A stretch of DNA of 64,000 nucleotides from positions 62,001 to 126,000 of the forward strand of contig CALYLW010000313.1 in NCBI GenBank assembly GCA_944989445.1, written 5' to 3'. This DNA comes from Ampullaceana balthica. Its lineage: Eukaryota > Mollusca > Gastropoda > Lymnaeidae. The first letter of the stretch is position 1. The number at the start of each line of letters is the position of its first letter. A program made the translations under genes and the position numbers. The notes under the pieces were generated by a model. It saw nothing but the letters and a program-made list of their open reading frames with translations. It was not told where the DNA came from and ran no database searches. Shown here piece by piece: positions 46,301-55,555 of this stretch.

Positions 46301-47953
46301 GAAATATTAAGATTTTGTACTATACTTCTGTTGTATCTACAAGAATAAAGAAGAAGAGGCAGGCATTAAGAGAATTTCAATATAAAAAATGTTTGGAAAT
46401 TTATTTTAAAGGTATTTTTTAATAATTTTAACACTACTGTACATTTAAAGGTCAGGAGAGCAAAAGTGGTAATAGAAATGGATTTTAGTGTTGAACAAAG
46501 TTTAAGTTTATTAGCGCTGTGGATGACACTGATGGCATTCAGACGAAGACTATTAAACAATTTGAGTTATTTACATCATTTAGATTTTAGATCATGAGGC
46601 CATTAGGACAACCTTTGGCCTGTGGCCTTGGTAAAGAATTAACAAAGTCTATGCACTTGTTCTTTGTTGGTTTACAAGGTGTTAATGTGGTCAGGTATTT
46701 ACGTGAGTCTTCATGTGTTAGAAAGTGAAAGTGGTGATGGGCTGCTGTCACAGGTAGACATGTACAAAGTGGGCACATTGGCATTTTGTCTGCTTTTGTG
46801 TGTTCAGGCTAATAAATAACAATAGATAATCATAATCTTCTGTATAGCAGGAGCGTCTGTAACAGGCAAGATAACATAATAACAAATCCATAATAATACT
46901 ATCAATGATCAAGTTTAAGAACTTATTTATAGCACAGTACCCAGTAAGTTCAAAACAAAACACAGATGGTACACACAAGCTAATCATGGATGGTACACAC
47001 AAGCTAATTTTATCAGTAAAAATATCTCTGATTGTCAGACCGGAAATTAAATCTTAATTCAAGATGGCCTGGTATCACACTAAACAACTTACTAAAAATT
47101 AATCCATAAAACTGAAATGCATGATATAAAAATACCACCAAATTTTATGCCAAATATCAAATATCAGAATGCTGTGTCCTAATTGACATGGAATTCAATT
47201 AGTAATTTAGTTTTGAGTGTGGAATTTTATTTTCCGTTTGAGTAGCAGATTATCTTAAATCCTCTTTAAAGTTATTTTTCTACTCACCACAAATTCTCGC
47301 ACAAACTCCATCAAGGGCATCAATTTCCTTCATAAGGTGACCTTTACCTATTCCGCCAAATGACGGATTACATGACATTTCACCTGAGATAAAGAATTAC
47401 ATTTTTAAAAAGAATTTCAGCTTTCATTCAGGTTTAAATTACATGTACTTCCATTCCATCCAACCTTTTATAAATACTCTCAAATCTATTATCTTACAGC
47501 ATATAAATTTACCTATGGTGTTGAGCTTGTGCGTAACCAAGAGTGTCTTTGCCCCCATTCTCGCAGCAGCACACGCTGCCTCCGTGCCAGCATGACCGCC
47601 CCCCACAACAATCACATCGAAACCATCATTTGAATTTTGGTTATTAAATCTGTTGACCAAAATTAAATCATAAGGGACCTATAATATTTCAATGAAAGAT
47701 TGTAAAGTAGAATTTTAAGTTTTGATATAACAGAATCAACATAAAAAATTTTTAATTTGAAATTAAAGTTATTTAGCAATATTACATATCTCACTTCAAA
47801 AAAACTGACCGCAGCAGTTAAAATTTAAGATTACCTCCTGGTGCTGGTTCTCATTGGTGATACAGCAGACAACCAGTTTGGCTTAACAACTTTTTGAAAC
47901 TTTTGAAAAGTCATATAAACTGACCAGGATGATTTGGTTGATTGGGAAAGCAT
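40370..47953 (-). CDS. MTO1: MTO1/MnmG (GidA) family, N-terminal half, eight exons; 3' part not found
   Basis: Mitochondrial FAD protein that, with GTPBP3, modifies the wobble U34 of mitochondrial tRNAs. Minus-strand coding exons: 47,835-47,953; 47,513-47,649; 47,288-47,383; 46,222-46,277; 45,511-45,682; 44,696-44,872; 42,555-42,667; 40,370-40,482. All phases agree and give 327 residues, against about 630-700 in the family. Residues 1-40 are rich in Ser, Lys and Arg, fitting a mitochondrial presequence. GGGHAGTEA (56-64) is the FAD dinucleotide motif; [11 protein letters not shown] (90-100), [10 protein letters not shown] (205-214) and GTPPRL (252-257) are family signatures. The last exon ends in INGPR, normally followed by YCPS, so about half the protein should lie further left. 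Intron 5 uses a GC donor. Introns 5, 6 and 7 contain minisatellites. A gene fragment or very long introns are both possible. Confidence 0.93.
40605..40862. repeat. Minisatellite in MTO1 intron 7, about 28 bp x 9
   Basis: Unit gtggtcaaatgacaggtcat plus caaaacct. Confidence 0.93.
41228..42476. repeat. Minisatellite in MTO1 intron 7, 38-bp unit, about 33 copies, duplicated 14-mer
   Basis: Unit ctaatggatatagatgttac plus aatcaaacaatacaaata or the attaaaa variant. Two private variants (ggatatatatg at 41,541 and 42,073; aacaattcaa at 41,751 and 42,283) each recur exactly 532 bp apart, which is 14 x 38, showing a block duplication. Confidence 0.97.
42866..44150. repeat. Minisatellite in MTO1 intron 6, 26-bp unit, about 49 copies, with 6-mer and 11-mer blocks
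   Basis: Unit atgagatgaacacaccaggt plus ttatta. The variant tgatatgaac occurs at 43,711, 43,867 and 44,023 (156 bp = six units apart), and ccagattta at about 43,130 and 43,416 (286 bp = eleven units). Confidence 0.97.
44335..44612. repeat. Minisatellite in MTO1 intron 6, 30-bp unit x 9
   Basis: Unit atgaatgtcctaattttatt plus tcatgaggtc, ending about 85 bp from the donor of exon 6. Confidence 0.95.
44941..45265. repeat. Minisatellite in MTO1 intron 5, 41-bp unit x 8
   Basis: Near-identical copies of gttagaactgacattcagta plus aatattgcatggcgtgttggt, starting about 70 bp upstream of exon 6's acceptor. This is the rightmost of the dense arrays. Confidence 0.96.
46560..46800 (-). mobile_element. 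LINE ORF2 C-terminal fragment in MTO1 intron 3
   Basis: Minus-strand frame [20 protein letters not shown] resembles the CPLC...T..H..C zinc-knuckle region after the RNase H/RT domains of LINEs. The final Cys is missing and only about 65 codons are visible. Confidence 0.55.
46842..46885 (+). mobile_element. SINE tail fragment
   Basis: cttctgtatagcaggagcgt followed by ctgtaacaggcaagataaca is a diverged copy of the GATAA-tailed SINE 3' end. Confidence 0.6.
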
Positions 47954-49033
47954 TTTTTTGAGGTTAGACGTATATAAGTCTATCTGCGGAAAGAAATATA
48001 GAAATTAACATTAGAGCTATTTACAATTAAGTAGCTCAGCTAATAACTTAATACTAAAACATATATTGTGTTGTGATGTGTGTCAATTGATGAGTTATTA
48101 GGCTGGTGCATGCTGGGAATTGGTGTACACAAGAATGTGGAATAAATTGGGTTTATTAGTTTTGTTCATAAACGAAAGTAAGGGCTGAGCTAATATTATT
48201 TGTATGGACTACAGAACTCGTGAGGCTGGTTTAAGTGTGGAGAAAACTGATTGATTTTATTTCTTGATGCTGTCACTGTTTAAAGTGGCTAGAAAGTACG
48301 GAAATTATTACCAGAAATTTTGATGTGTTATTCTTATATTGGAGTGACCCACTCATACAAATTTCTTTAGACTTTTGTTATTTTGCAGCTTGAAGTTGTG
48401 TTGGTGACAGCAGGCACTTAGGACTCCATTGAGCAAAGACAGTTTACTTAAATCTTTATTGGAAATTGGTGTCGGATCTAGCAAATCCAAGTTTTTCAAC
48501 GAGGTGCTTTGTCATTCAGAATATTATCTAATCTTATATAATATCTTAACTAATATTATCCTATCTTACATATTACAGACATGGACGTTGCTAGGAAATT
48601 TTCCAGGGGGGGGGGAGGCACAAAAACATGTTTTTTTAATTTAACTGACAATGCAGTACAGGTTGATTTTTCAATTAAATTCAAGTTAAGCATAACATTA
48701 AATTCATTAATTACTTGCCAGATATTTTTTTACCTGGAACGACCCTTGCTAAAATAAATTTACTGACTGAAGATGTTTTTTAAAAAGTATTATTCATCTA
48801 TTTTAATGTGCTTAGAAGATAAATAAATATTTTAAAGACAATTTCATTTTTAATTTCGTATCTAGATGTTTGATTCTTAATTTGTTTGTTTTTTAGTGAG
48901 AAAATTTCATTTGGCATCTTACTGACATTACTGTGTTACTGATACTGTGACAACAGGGCAAGTAGTGTGCTATAAAAACAAAATGGATGTATCCTACTTC
49001 GATTATGTAACTTCAAGGGCCGAAAAAAAGCCT
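47954..49033. other. MTO1 5' flank, AT-rich
   Basis: On the minus strand an acceptor-like ctttccgcag ends about 35 bp before the MTO1 start codon, so a 5' non-coding exon may lie further right. A G-run at about 48,606 follows a gacatggacgttgctaggaa stretch of transposon character. No gene recognised. Confidence 0.4.
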
Positions 49034-49441
49034 GGTAATCCCTTATTTTAGAGCATTTTATATTTCAAGTCATTAAAAAAATATGTTTAAATTTACCTTA
49101 TTAATTAGTATTATAAATCTATTTTAAAATTAAAATATTATTTGTTTGTTGAAATAAAAGTAGTATTTTACAATTTGTACGAAATAATAATTTGTATATT
49201 TCACGTATCTTCTGTGACTTACAGCGCCATTGTTGTTGGAAGTCTGATTTTAAAAACCCTTTTTAAATTTAAAAACCCTTTTTAAATTTAAAAACCCTTT
49301 TAAACTCAACAAAACACACAAAAAACTAATTGTAAAGCATTTATTACTTTTTTATTTCTGATTTAAGTTTAAGTGTTTAAATTAGTAAAAGTAAGTTATT
49401 TTGTTCTAAAAATTTTAAATGCGCTAAAATAAGGGATTACC
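49034..49441. mobile_element. MULE-like MITE with perfect 9-bp target duplication
   Basis: Left end ggtaatcccttattttagag and the reverse complement of the right end (ggtaatcccttattttagcg) match over 18 bases. The flanks aaaaagcct (49,025-49,033) and aaaaagcct (49,442-49,450) are identical. A 9-bp duplication is the hallmark of Mutator-like elements. 408 bp, no ORF; a 20-bp tandem of ttaaaaacccttttt sits inside at 49,249-49,305. Confidence 0.85.
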
Positions 49442-50020
49442 AAAAAGCCTTAGAAATTAATACAAATTAGCAATATAATAGCTAAAATACATAATATGAA
49501 TTATTAATTGATATTAATTATTATTATAACTTATACTTATATGCATTAAATTTAATTAATTAAATTACGTAAGTTCTCATGCGAAAATTAAATTTCGCTG
49601 TGAAATAATATACGTGTAGAAACTGCAGGATTACCGAAGAATGTCGATTGTTTCTTTTTTTTGCGAGAAAAATATAATTAATTTGACTGACTAATATTTG
49701 AGAGGATAGCAAAAATGAATAGCCAAGTTTACCGCATGTATTTGTTGACATTCACGACTCAGTAGATGCAAAATAGAGTAACTACCCTTTCATAAGAACG
49801 GCTGATATTCCGTTGATCATTCGGCATTCTGTTTACACTAATTTACAGGCTTGGGATTTATTAACTTGCCCTGGCCCCACCAACTTAAGCTAAATCTCCA
49901 TTATTTGCAGATAATAATAAAGTGCAAGTTAAGTGGGGTTTTTTGTTGTTTGTTGTTGTTGTTAAATCAATAACACAATTTAAAAAAACGGGATGATAGT
50001 TAGGTCTAATAAATAGACGC

Positions 50021-50104
50021 GGGACGCGGTGGTCGAGTGGCAGCGCACTGGACTGTCGTACCGATGGTCAAGGAGCGTCTGTATAGATAAGATAAGATAA
50101 ATAA
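50021..50104 (+). mobile_element. tRNA-derived SINE, internally deleted copy
   Basis: Head gggacgcggtggtcgagtgg (A-box) runs to ccgatggtca and then directly into the tail aggagcgtctgtatagataa gataagataa. Compared with the copy at 51.5-52.2 kb, the B box and body are deleted. Confidence 0.8.
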
Positions 50105-50210
50105 AGGTAAAAAATGATTTTTTTAAAACCACGTTTTTATAATTGGACTAAAAAGAATAAAATAATTTAAAACTTCTAAGTTGAATAGCTACATACCTTC
50201 ATAACTAAAA

Positions 50211-50702
50211 ACGTGGGGCGGGCGCTTATGAGGTTTAACATATGCAGTTCACTCATTCTCTCACTTATAACTGATACATCTCTCGTTTGCCTTCTAAATT
50301 ATTAATCTTTAATTTTTATTCCAAACACCCACCCCACATTTAAAAAAATCCTTTTTTACCTTTATTTATTTTACTCTTTTTGGTCTATGGGTAAAATCAT
50401 AGAGTATATATTACTTTTATTGTACATAAGAAAATGCATTAAATACAAAATTGCCTACATGGTTTCCATATGTTATGGATTGTCAGGTCTAACCGCGTGG
50501 AGGTGAGGAATTTTAGACCCAAAACAAACAAACACAAACATATGGACAAACACCAACGCTTATCAATTGAAAACACTACACTAATTTATATTAAGATTGC
50601 TTTCTTATTCAATTTTCTTCAATGATTTAACTCCCATTTAAACAATCTTTTTTGTTTACCTCTATTTATTTTACCAAACACCTCATAAGCGCCGCCCAAC
50701 GT
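50211..50702. mobile_element. Candidate TIR element
   Basis: acgtggggcgggcgcttatg aggttt at the left matches the reverse complement of the right end (acgttgggcggcgcttatga ggtgttt) with two indels or mismatches. No clear target duplication. AT-rich interior without coding capacity. Confidence 0.5.
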
Positions 50703-51490
50703 GTTAATACCACGGGGATGAGGTCACGGGTTAACTGAGTTGGCATGTGAAAAGAAAAATCAGACGGATAAGAGATGCTTATATAGAGATAAACTAAAAT
50801 ATGCAATAATTTAATTACGGTACAATCAATCGATTTGAAATTTTGAAACAATGCATTGTCATCCAAGATCTATCTGTGGTCAAATTTTGAGCTCTCTATG
50901 ACCATCAAAAGTGGTTTAATTTTGCGTTGGCAAATTTGAAAAATTGCGGACAGACACGAAAGCAAGTTAATAAAAACGTGGTAAAAAAATAACAATGTTT
51001 AATGTTTCCTTACTTTGGCGAATGCAAAAAAGTAAGCGGTAAAAGTAGGCAAACTTCCTACTTCTCCTCATCCTCAGTACTGCATTTTAAGAATGTGCAT
51101 ATACATAATTAATTCTTACTTGAAATACACTACAAAAACTACCTAAGACAATCCTCAGATAGACAGAGGGATAAAAACAGTTTTCTATACCGTATTCAAG
51201 AACAAACACAAATTCTCGCTCTCCCCATCTCTAATTCGGACATGGAATTTTTTCCTGATCGAAACAGGAAAATTATAACACTATCAATATTTAAAACTTT
51301 AATAAAATTTCAAGACTAGGGGCCGTCCATTAATGACGTCACGCACCTAGGGGGGAGGGGCGACGGGTGACCACACATTTGTGACGATGCGTGACGAGGG
51401 CTGAGGGGGGGTGTTTGAGAAATGTGACGTCACATCAAAACTCACAACTTTAAATGAAAGTTCGACATAAATATTTGATTTCTTTCAATT

Positions 51491-52160
51491 TATTTCTCTT
51501 ATCTTATCTATACAGACGCTCCTTCTATGCAGAAGATAGTTGCGTCCACAGACCATGACAGATGATCTGTTGGCAGGTGATGCAGCGTTCACAGGCCACG
51601 GCTTTGAGGGTTCCACGCATTACCCAGCCGCCTAACACTAAAGTAATAGGGGTGAGACTGCAATCAGGCTTTTAAATAGGTACATTTATGATATAAAAAA
51701 CAGGGTATTAGTAGGCCTGACAAGACGTAACACAACAGCGAACGTTTCGGCAAAGAGCCTTCCTCAACGGACAAATAGTACACACATGAAAAGAAAAACA
51801 CGGAATAATAATAGAAAAACACTTAGCTGCGGTGAAATCCAAGCAGTCCAGTAGGGATCCCTACTGCTAAGTGTTTTTCTATTATTATTCCGTGTTTTTC
51901 TTTTCATGTGTGTACTATTTGTCCGTTGAGGAAGGCTCTTTGCCGAAACGTTCGCTGTTGTGTTACGTCTTGTCAGGCCTACTAATACCCTGTTTTTTAT
52001 ATCATAAATTCGCCTAACACTACAATTGTTAGGTACCCATTCGGAGCGGGGTGACTCAGGGACGGCCTAGGCCCCGGGAACAAGCCCTTGCCTTCACACG
52101 GATTCGAACCCGTGACCATCGGTACGACCGTCCAGTGCGCTGCCACTCGACCACCGCGTT
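51491..52160 (-). mobile_element. tRNA-derived SINE, near full length, interrupted by an insertion
   Basis: Minus strand: head acgcggtggtcgagtggcag (A-box), B-box ggttcgaatcc, body with cccggggcctaggccgtccc, then after the insertion gcggctgggtaatgcgtgga, and 3' tail aaggagcgtctgtatagata agataagaga. The two halves share cgcctaacacta, the target duplication of the inserted element (51,641-52,010). Confidence 0.85.
51641..52010. mobile_element. Insertion made of a perfect 144-nt inverted repeat
   Basis: Arms 51,684-51,827 and 51,866-52,009 are exact reverse complements, with a 38-nt centre that itself ends in the palindrome agtagggatccctact. Flanked by a 12-bp duplication cgcctaacacta (51,629-51,640 and 52,011-52,022). 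Each arm carries a ttgaggaaggctctttgccg aaacgtt motif, close to the hammerhead-like core at 38.8 kb. Type uncertain; a Penelope-related insertion is one possibility. Confidence 0.8.
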
Positions 52161-52412
52161 TACTTGGCTTCACGCGTGTTTCGATATTAGAGTGCAACCT
52201 TACACTAAAAACATACTTAAATGACAAAAAAGTGATATGAAAATGCTCTTTTTCAAATAGAAAATACAGCTTTTGTGTGTGTGGGGTGTCAAAGCTTTGT
52301 GGCGTCATATTGGAGGGGGGTCTAAGATTTTGTGAAGGGGGGGGGGTGAAATATCGGCCAAAATCGCGTGACGTCATTTATGGACGGTCCCCTATACAAC
52401 CATGGATAAGCG

Positions 52413-53807
52413 TAAGCTAGCATTTATAGAGGCGGCGGGTTTCGGGAAATCGCACGCGCGAGTCGACCCGCGCGAACTCGCGCGAGGAATGTTTCTATTT
52501 TGCTTTGCAGGTGTTCATAGAGGAAGCGGGTGTCTCGAGGCGACAGATTTGCCCACCGTCGCGGGTAATTACCAGAACTAGTTGCTAGTTCTTGTTCCGC
52601 GTTGCCGCGCCGGACTGTGAATTCAAACAGATGGGCTTTGAATGTTTCTTCAGACTGTTAAATGTTCAATAATTCACCAACCATGACTTCGATTATGTCC
52701 ATTCACAATATTAATTTCAGCATCTTGAATAAGTCGTTTAGCTTTTGAGATATCATTTTTGCTTCCAGATAATTCAATAGAATTTCGACCAGATGAGTCA
52801 CTGTCAGTAGAAAGCTTTATCTGAAAATCATTGTTTTTATCTAGGTCTTTCATTCTGCTTAATACACAACCAATTGTTGTTCCTACTTCAGATGATTTCA
52901 CACGAATGATTTCAGACTCACTAGTACCATCTTTGTCTCTGCTATTATGGTCTTCATTCCTTTTATCATATATGTGATTGTCAATAGTGGCTACAGTGTC
53001 ACTAGTTTCTATTTGTGCTCGATTCAACTTTATTATTTTTCTATCATTCATGTCTTGGTTTTCATTCTTTCTCCATGGCTTATCAAAATTTCTTATTCTG
53101 GAATCAAAACTATATCTGCCTCTCCATGATCTTCTGCTTTGATTATAATCTCTATATATGGAATTGTGATTATATCTGTCTCTCCATGATTGTCTACTTT
53201 CATCATAATCTCTATGTCTGGAATTATGATTATATTTTTCTCTCCATGCTTGTCTACCTTTGTTTTCAAAGTGATCTTGTCTTGAGCTTTCTTCTGTTTT
53301 CTTTCTTAAAGGGCTGCCATTAGGTGACACCCTAATTGGTTGTCCTTTATTGTGGTAACACTGCATTACCATATGTCCTGGCTTGTTACATTACCAGCAA
53401 ATAGTTTGTCTGTTGCCTTGGTTTGGCAAACTCTGGTTTCTCAAACCTTGCCTTTTTTCTTGACTTTTAATTTGTATTGCTGCAAAAATATCTTGTCTTT
53501 TGTCCATTTCCAAAAAATTGCAATTATCAAACTCTTCACACCATGAATGGATACAACTTAAGTTCCTTTATTTATAATTCACACTGACACACTTGTTAAT
53601 AGTCCATAGATATTTCTAGTTCAAGGTTATGTTTACAAATATTTCCTGGAATCAACCACACCTGTGAGCTTGGTGACGTAGTTCACTGCGTGTCGTCTGG
53701 CTTTTTCACGCTTTTACTATAAACACCAACCGCGCGAGTGATTAGGCGCGGTTTTCTACCAGCTCGCGGCAACCCGCCTACCCGCCGCCTCTATAAACGT
53801 AGCCTAA
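52413..53807. mobile_element. TIR-flanked segment carrying a decayed coding sequence
   Basis: 28-bp ends share an uninterrupted tttatagaggcggcgggt; left 52,413-52,440, right 53,780-53,807 inverted. A weaker copy, ttcatagaggaagcgggt, lies at about 52,513. GC-rich subterminal regions (gcgcgagtcgacccgcgcga) bracket an AT-rich coding-like interior. Target duplication not evident. Confidence 0.65.
52674..53525 (-). pseudogene. Zinc-knuckle plus KH-domain protein, intronless and broken
   Basis: Minus-strand frame, open from 53,372 to 52,674 (232 codons) and extendable upstream through one stop. At about 53,360-53,402 a CCHC zinc knuckle (CNKPGHMVMQC preceded by CW) is cut by a TAA between its first two cysteines. 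Three internal repeats of about 20 residues follow (RQAWREKYNHNSRHRDYDES and two variants), then a C-terminal KH-like domain with SSEVGTTIGCVLSRMKDL and SIELSGSKNDISKAKRLIQD; the usual GxxG loop reads IGCVL, so it is degenerate. The KH resembles that of DDX43-type RNA helicases, but no helicase domain follows. Captured or processed gene fragment; identity uncertain. Confidence 0.6.
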
Positions 53808-53827
53808 GACACAATCATTATAAACTT

Positions 53828-53875
53828 CTGTATTGAAGGAGCGTCCGTGAAAGATAAGATAAGATAAATTCAATG
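53828..53875 (+). mobile_element. SINE tail fragment
   Basis: ttctgtattgaaggagcgtc cgtgaaagataagataagat aaa: GATAA-tailed SINE 3' end without a head, 20 bp from the TIR segment. Confidence 0.7.
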
Positions 53876-54238
53876 TCTTATATGAATGAAATCATATTTG
53901 AAATAAACCAAACAGCACATGAATTTTAGTAAATAACATTGAAATTTTAAAAAATTCATAATTTTATGAGATAAGTGTAAAAAAATAAGAGAATTGTCTT
54001 GTATATAGTAATTTGGCCATAAGTTTAAATGTTCAAAAAGTATAACAAAAGAGATCTCGTATGATATCAGTCACATATAAAACACGTACAGCAAATTAAA
54101 AAAAAATAATTAAAAAATATTTCTAGTTTCGGCATTGAATTTTAACCCAGTTATTTAAAATAAAGTGTAACAGTTGATGCAAAGGATTATTTCTTATTAT
54201 ATAATATAATTATAGTTTACAGTTGACATTACCATGTC
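53876..54238. other. AT-rich flank of the tRNA gene
   Basis: No feature recognised. Confidence 0.4.
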
Positions 54239-54310
54239 TCCCAAGTGGTCTAGTGGTTAGGATTCCGCGCTCTCACCGCGGCGGCCGGGGTTCGATTCCC
54301 CGCTTGGGAA
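54239..54310 (+). tRNA. tRNA-Glu (anticodon CTC)
   Basis: A 72-nt cloverleaf. Acceptor tcccaag (54,239-54,245) pairs fully with cttggga (54,303-54,309), with discriminator a at 54,310. Anticodon stem ccgcg/cgcgg closes loop ctctcac with anticodon CTC at 54,272-54,274. Internal promoter boxes are canonical: A-box tggtctagtgg (54,246-54,256) and B-box ggttcgattcc (54,289-54,299). No intron; CCA not encoded, as in eukaryotes. Sequence is close to the general animal tRNA-Glu(CTC). All stems intact, so likely functional rather than a SINE relic. Confidence 0.96.
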
Positions 54311-54314
54311 TACA

Positions 54315-54323
54315 TTTTTTTTT
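54315..54323 (+). terminator. RNA polymerase III terminator
   Basis: Run of nine T starting five bases after the tRNA 3' end. Confidence 0.85.
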
Positions 54324-55217
54324 CAATTCATGTTTTAGTTGCTTATCTTATACTTATATGAGTTTCACATATAGTTGCGGAAAGCGAACAATAAATCATG
54401 AATAAAGAAATCAAGCGATAAGAATTTAGATTTTGTCTTCACGGCAGTATTAACAAAACCTCAACCATTTACTGTATTTACAGGGGGCCATACTAATTTA
54501 AAATTATAATGATCAGAGTATTGAGTAATTTGAGTATTTGAAATTGAGTTAACTAAGACTAAGGAGAAGAATAAATTGAATTAATAAGTTATTTTTGGCA
54601 TAACATTAACAAAAGACGTGATATAACCATTCAAGATTTAAAACACCAATTTGTAGCGGATATTAATATCCATTAGAGTGTTGTAGCTGATTTATAGCAC
54701 CAATAACTTTTTTTTTATAACTAACGGATATTGATATTATAAAATAGGGAAATCAGTTTTACACTGGCGACACTGACATCCTCTTTAAATCCTTGTAGTA
54801 AATAGTCCATGTTGCAACAGACATGTTAACTATTAAAAGCAAATGTCACTCCATTTTGCAAGATATGACAGTATTACGAATTACGACCCTGCTAAAAAAA
54901 AATGTTACTGGCTCATATAGACAATGCCAACAAACTTAACCCTTCTATCTATACCAACCAGGCTCCCTGACTCTAAACTAAACATCTTCTGGAGTGAGTG
55001 AGAGGAAGGAGGCCTCTCAACTCCGTTATTTCTAGTGGTGCCATATGACGCTGACCCCAAGCCAAACTTCCCTAACCTTGCTTCATGATTGGTTCCTGCA
55101 ATGGTCCAAGGTCCCCGTTATTGTTATAGAATGAGGGGCAAGGGGGGCTTTGCACACGTGATGTGAGGGCATGCATGACCAGTTAGCCAGGCTGAATGAT
55201 GAGTCAGTGGGTCTCAA
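54324..55217. other. Spacer, nothing recognised
   Basis: About 900 bp; no gene, RNA or repeat recognised. Confidence 0.4.
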
Positions 55218-55392
55218 CCAATGTTCCCTCTAAGGTTCGTTGGTCAGTGTGCTAATTAAAAAGCTCGTGTGCAAAGTTGCACAGTGTTCATTTTTTGTGC
55301 AATATTTTACCAAATTTGCTGCGCAGTAAGTCCGAACTGCTGCCGGGCGTCTGTCAGATAGCTGCGCGGCCGCGCAGTTTAAAGGGAACATT
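55218..55392. mobile_element. MITE with perfect 8-bp target duplication (hAT type)
   Basis: Ends ccaatgttccctctaa and, inverted, aatgttccctttaa. Flanks ggtctcaa (55,210-55,217) and ggtctcaa (55,393-55,400) are identical. Internal tgcgcggccgcgca palindrome. 175 bp, non-coding. Confidence 0.88.
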
Positions 55393-55467
55393 GGTCTCAA
55401 CACCACTGCATACTTGGGTAATGTATGGCTAGCACAAAGCCCAGTTGCTTAATTTTCTACAAGTCGT

Positions 55468-55555
55468 GTCGGGTACCCATCGAAGCTGGGTGGACTCAGG
55501 GGCACCCTTAGGACCCGGGAACAGGTCCTTTACTGAGACTCGTAACACGAGACCC
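55468..55555 (-). mobile_element. SINE fragment
   Basis: gggtacccatcgaagctggg tggactcaggggcaccc matches the body of the tRNA-derived SINE at 52.0-52.16 kb, diverged; no tail. Confidence 0.65.

Larger units (their letters stand above)
51319..52392. mobile_element. TA-flanked TIR element hosting a SINE
   Basis: Left ggggccgtccattaatgacg tcacgc and the reverse complement of the right end (ggggaccgtccataaatgac gtcacgc) are inverted repeats, flanked by TA on both sides. About 180 bp (left) and 230 bp (right) belong to this element; the middle is a SINE insertion. Confidence 0.75.
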
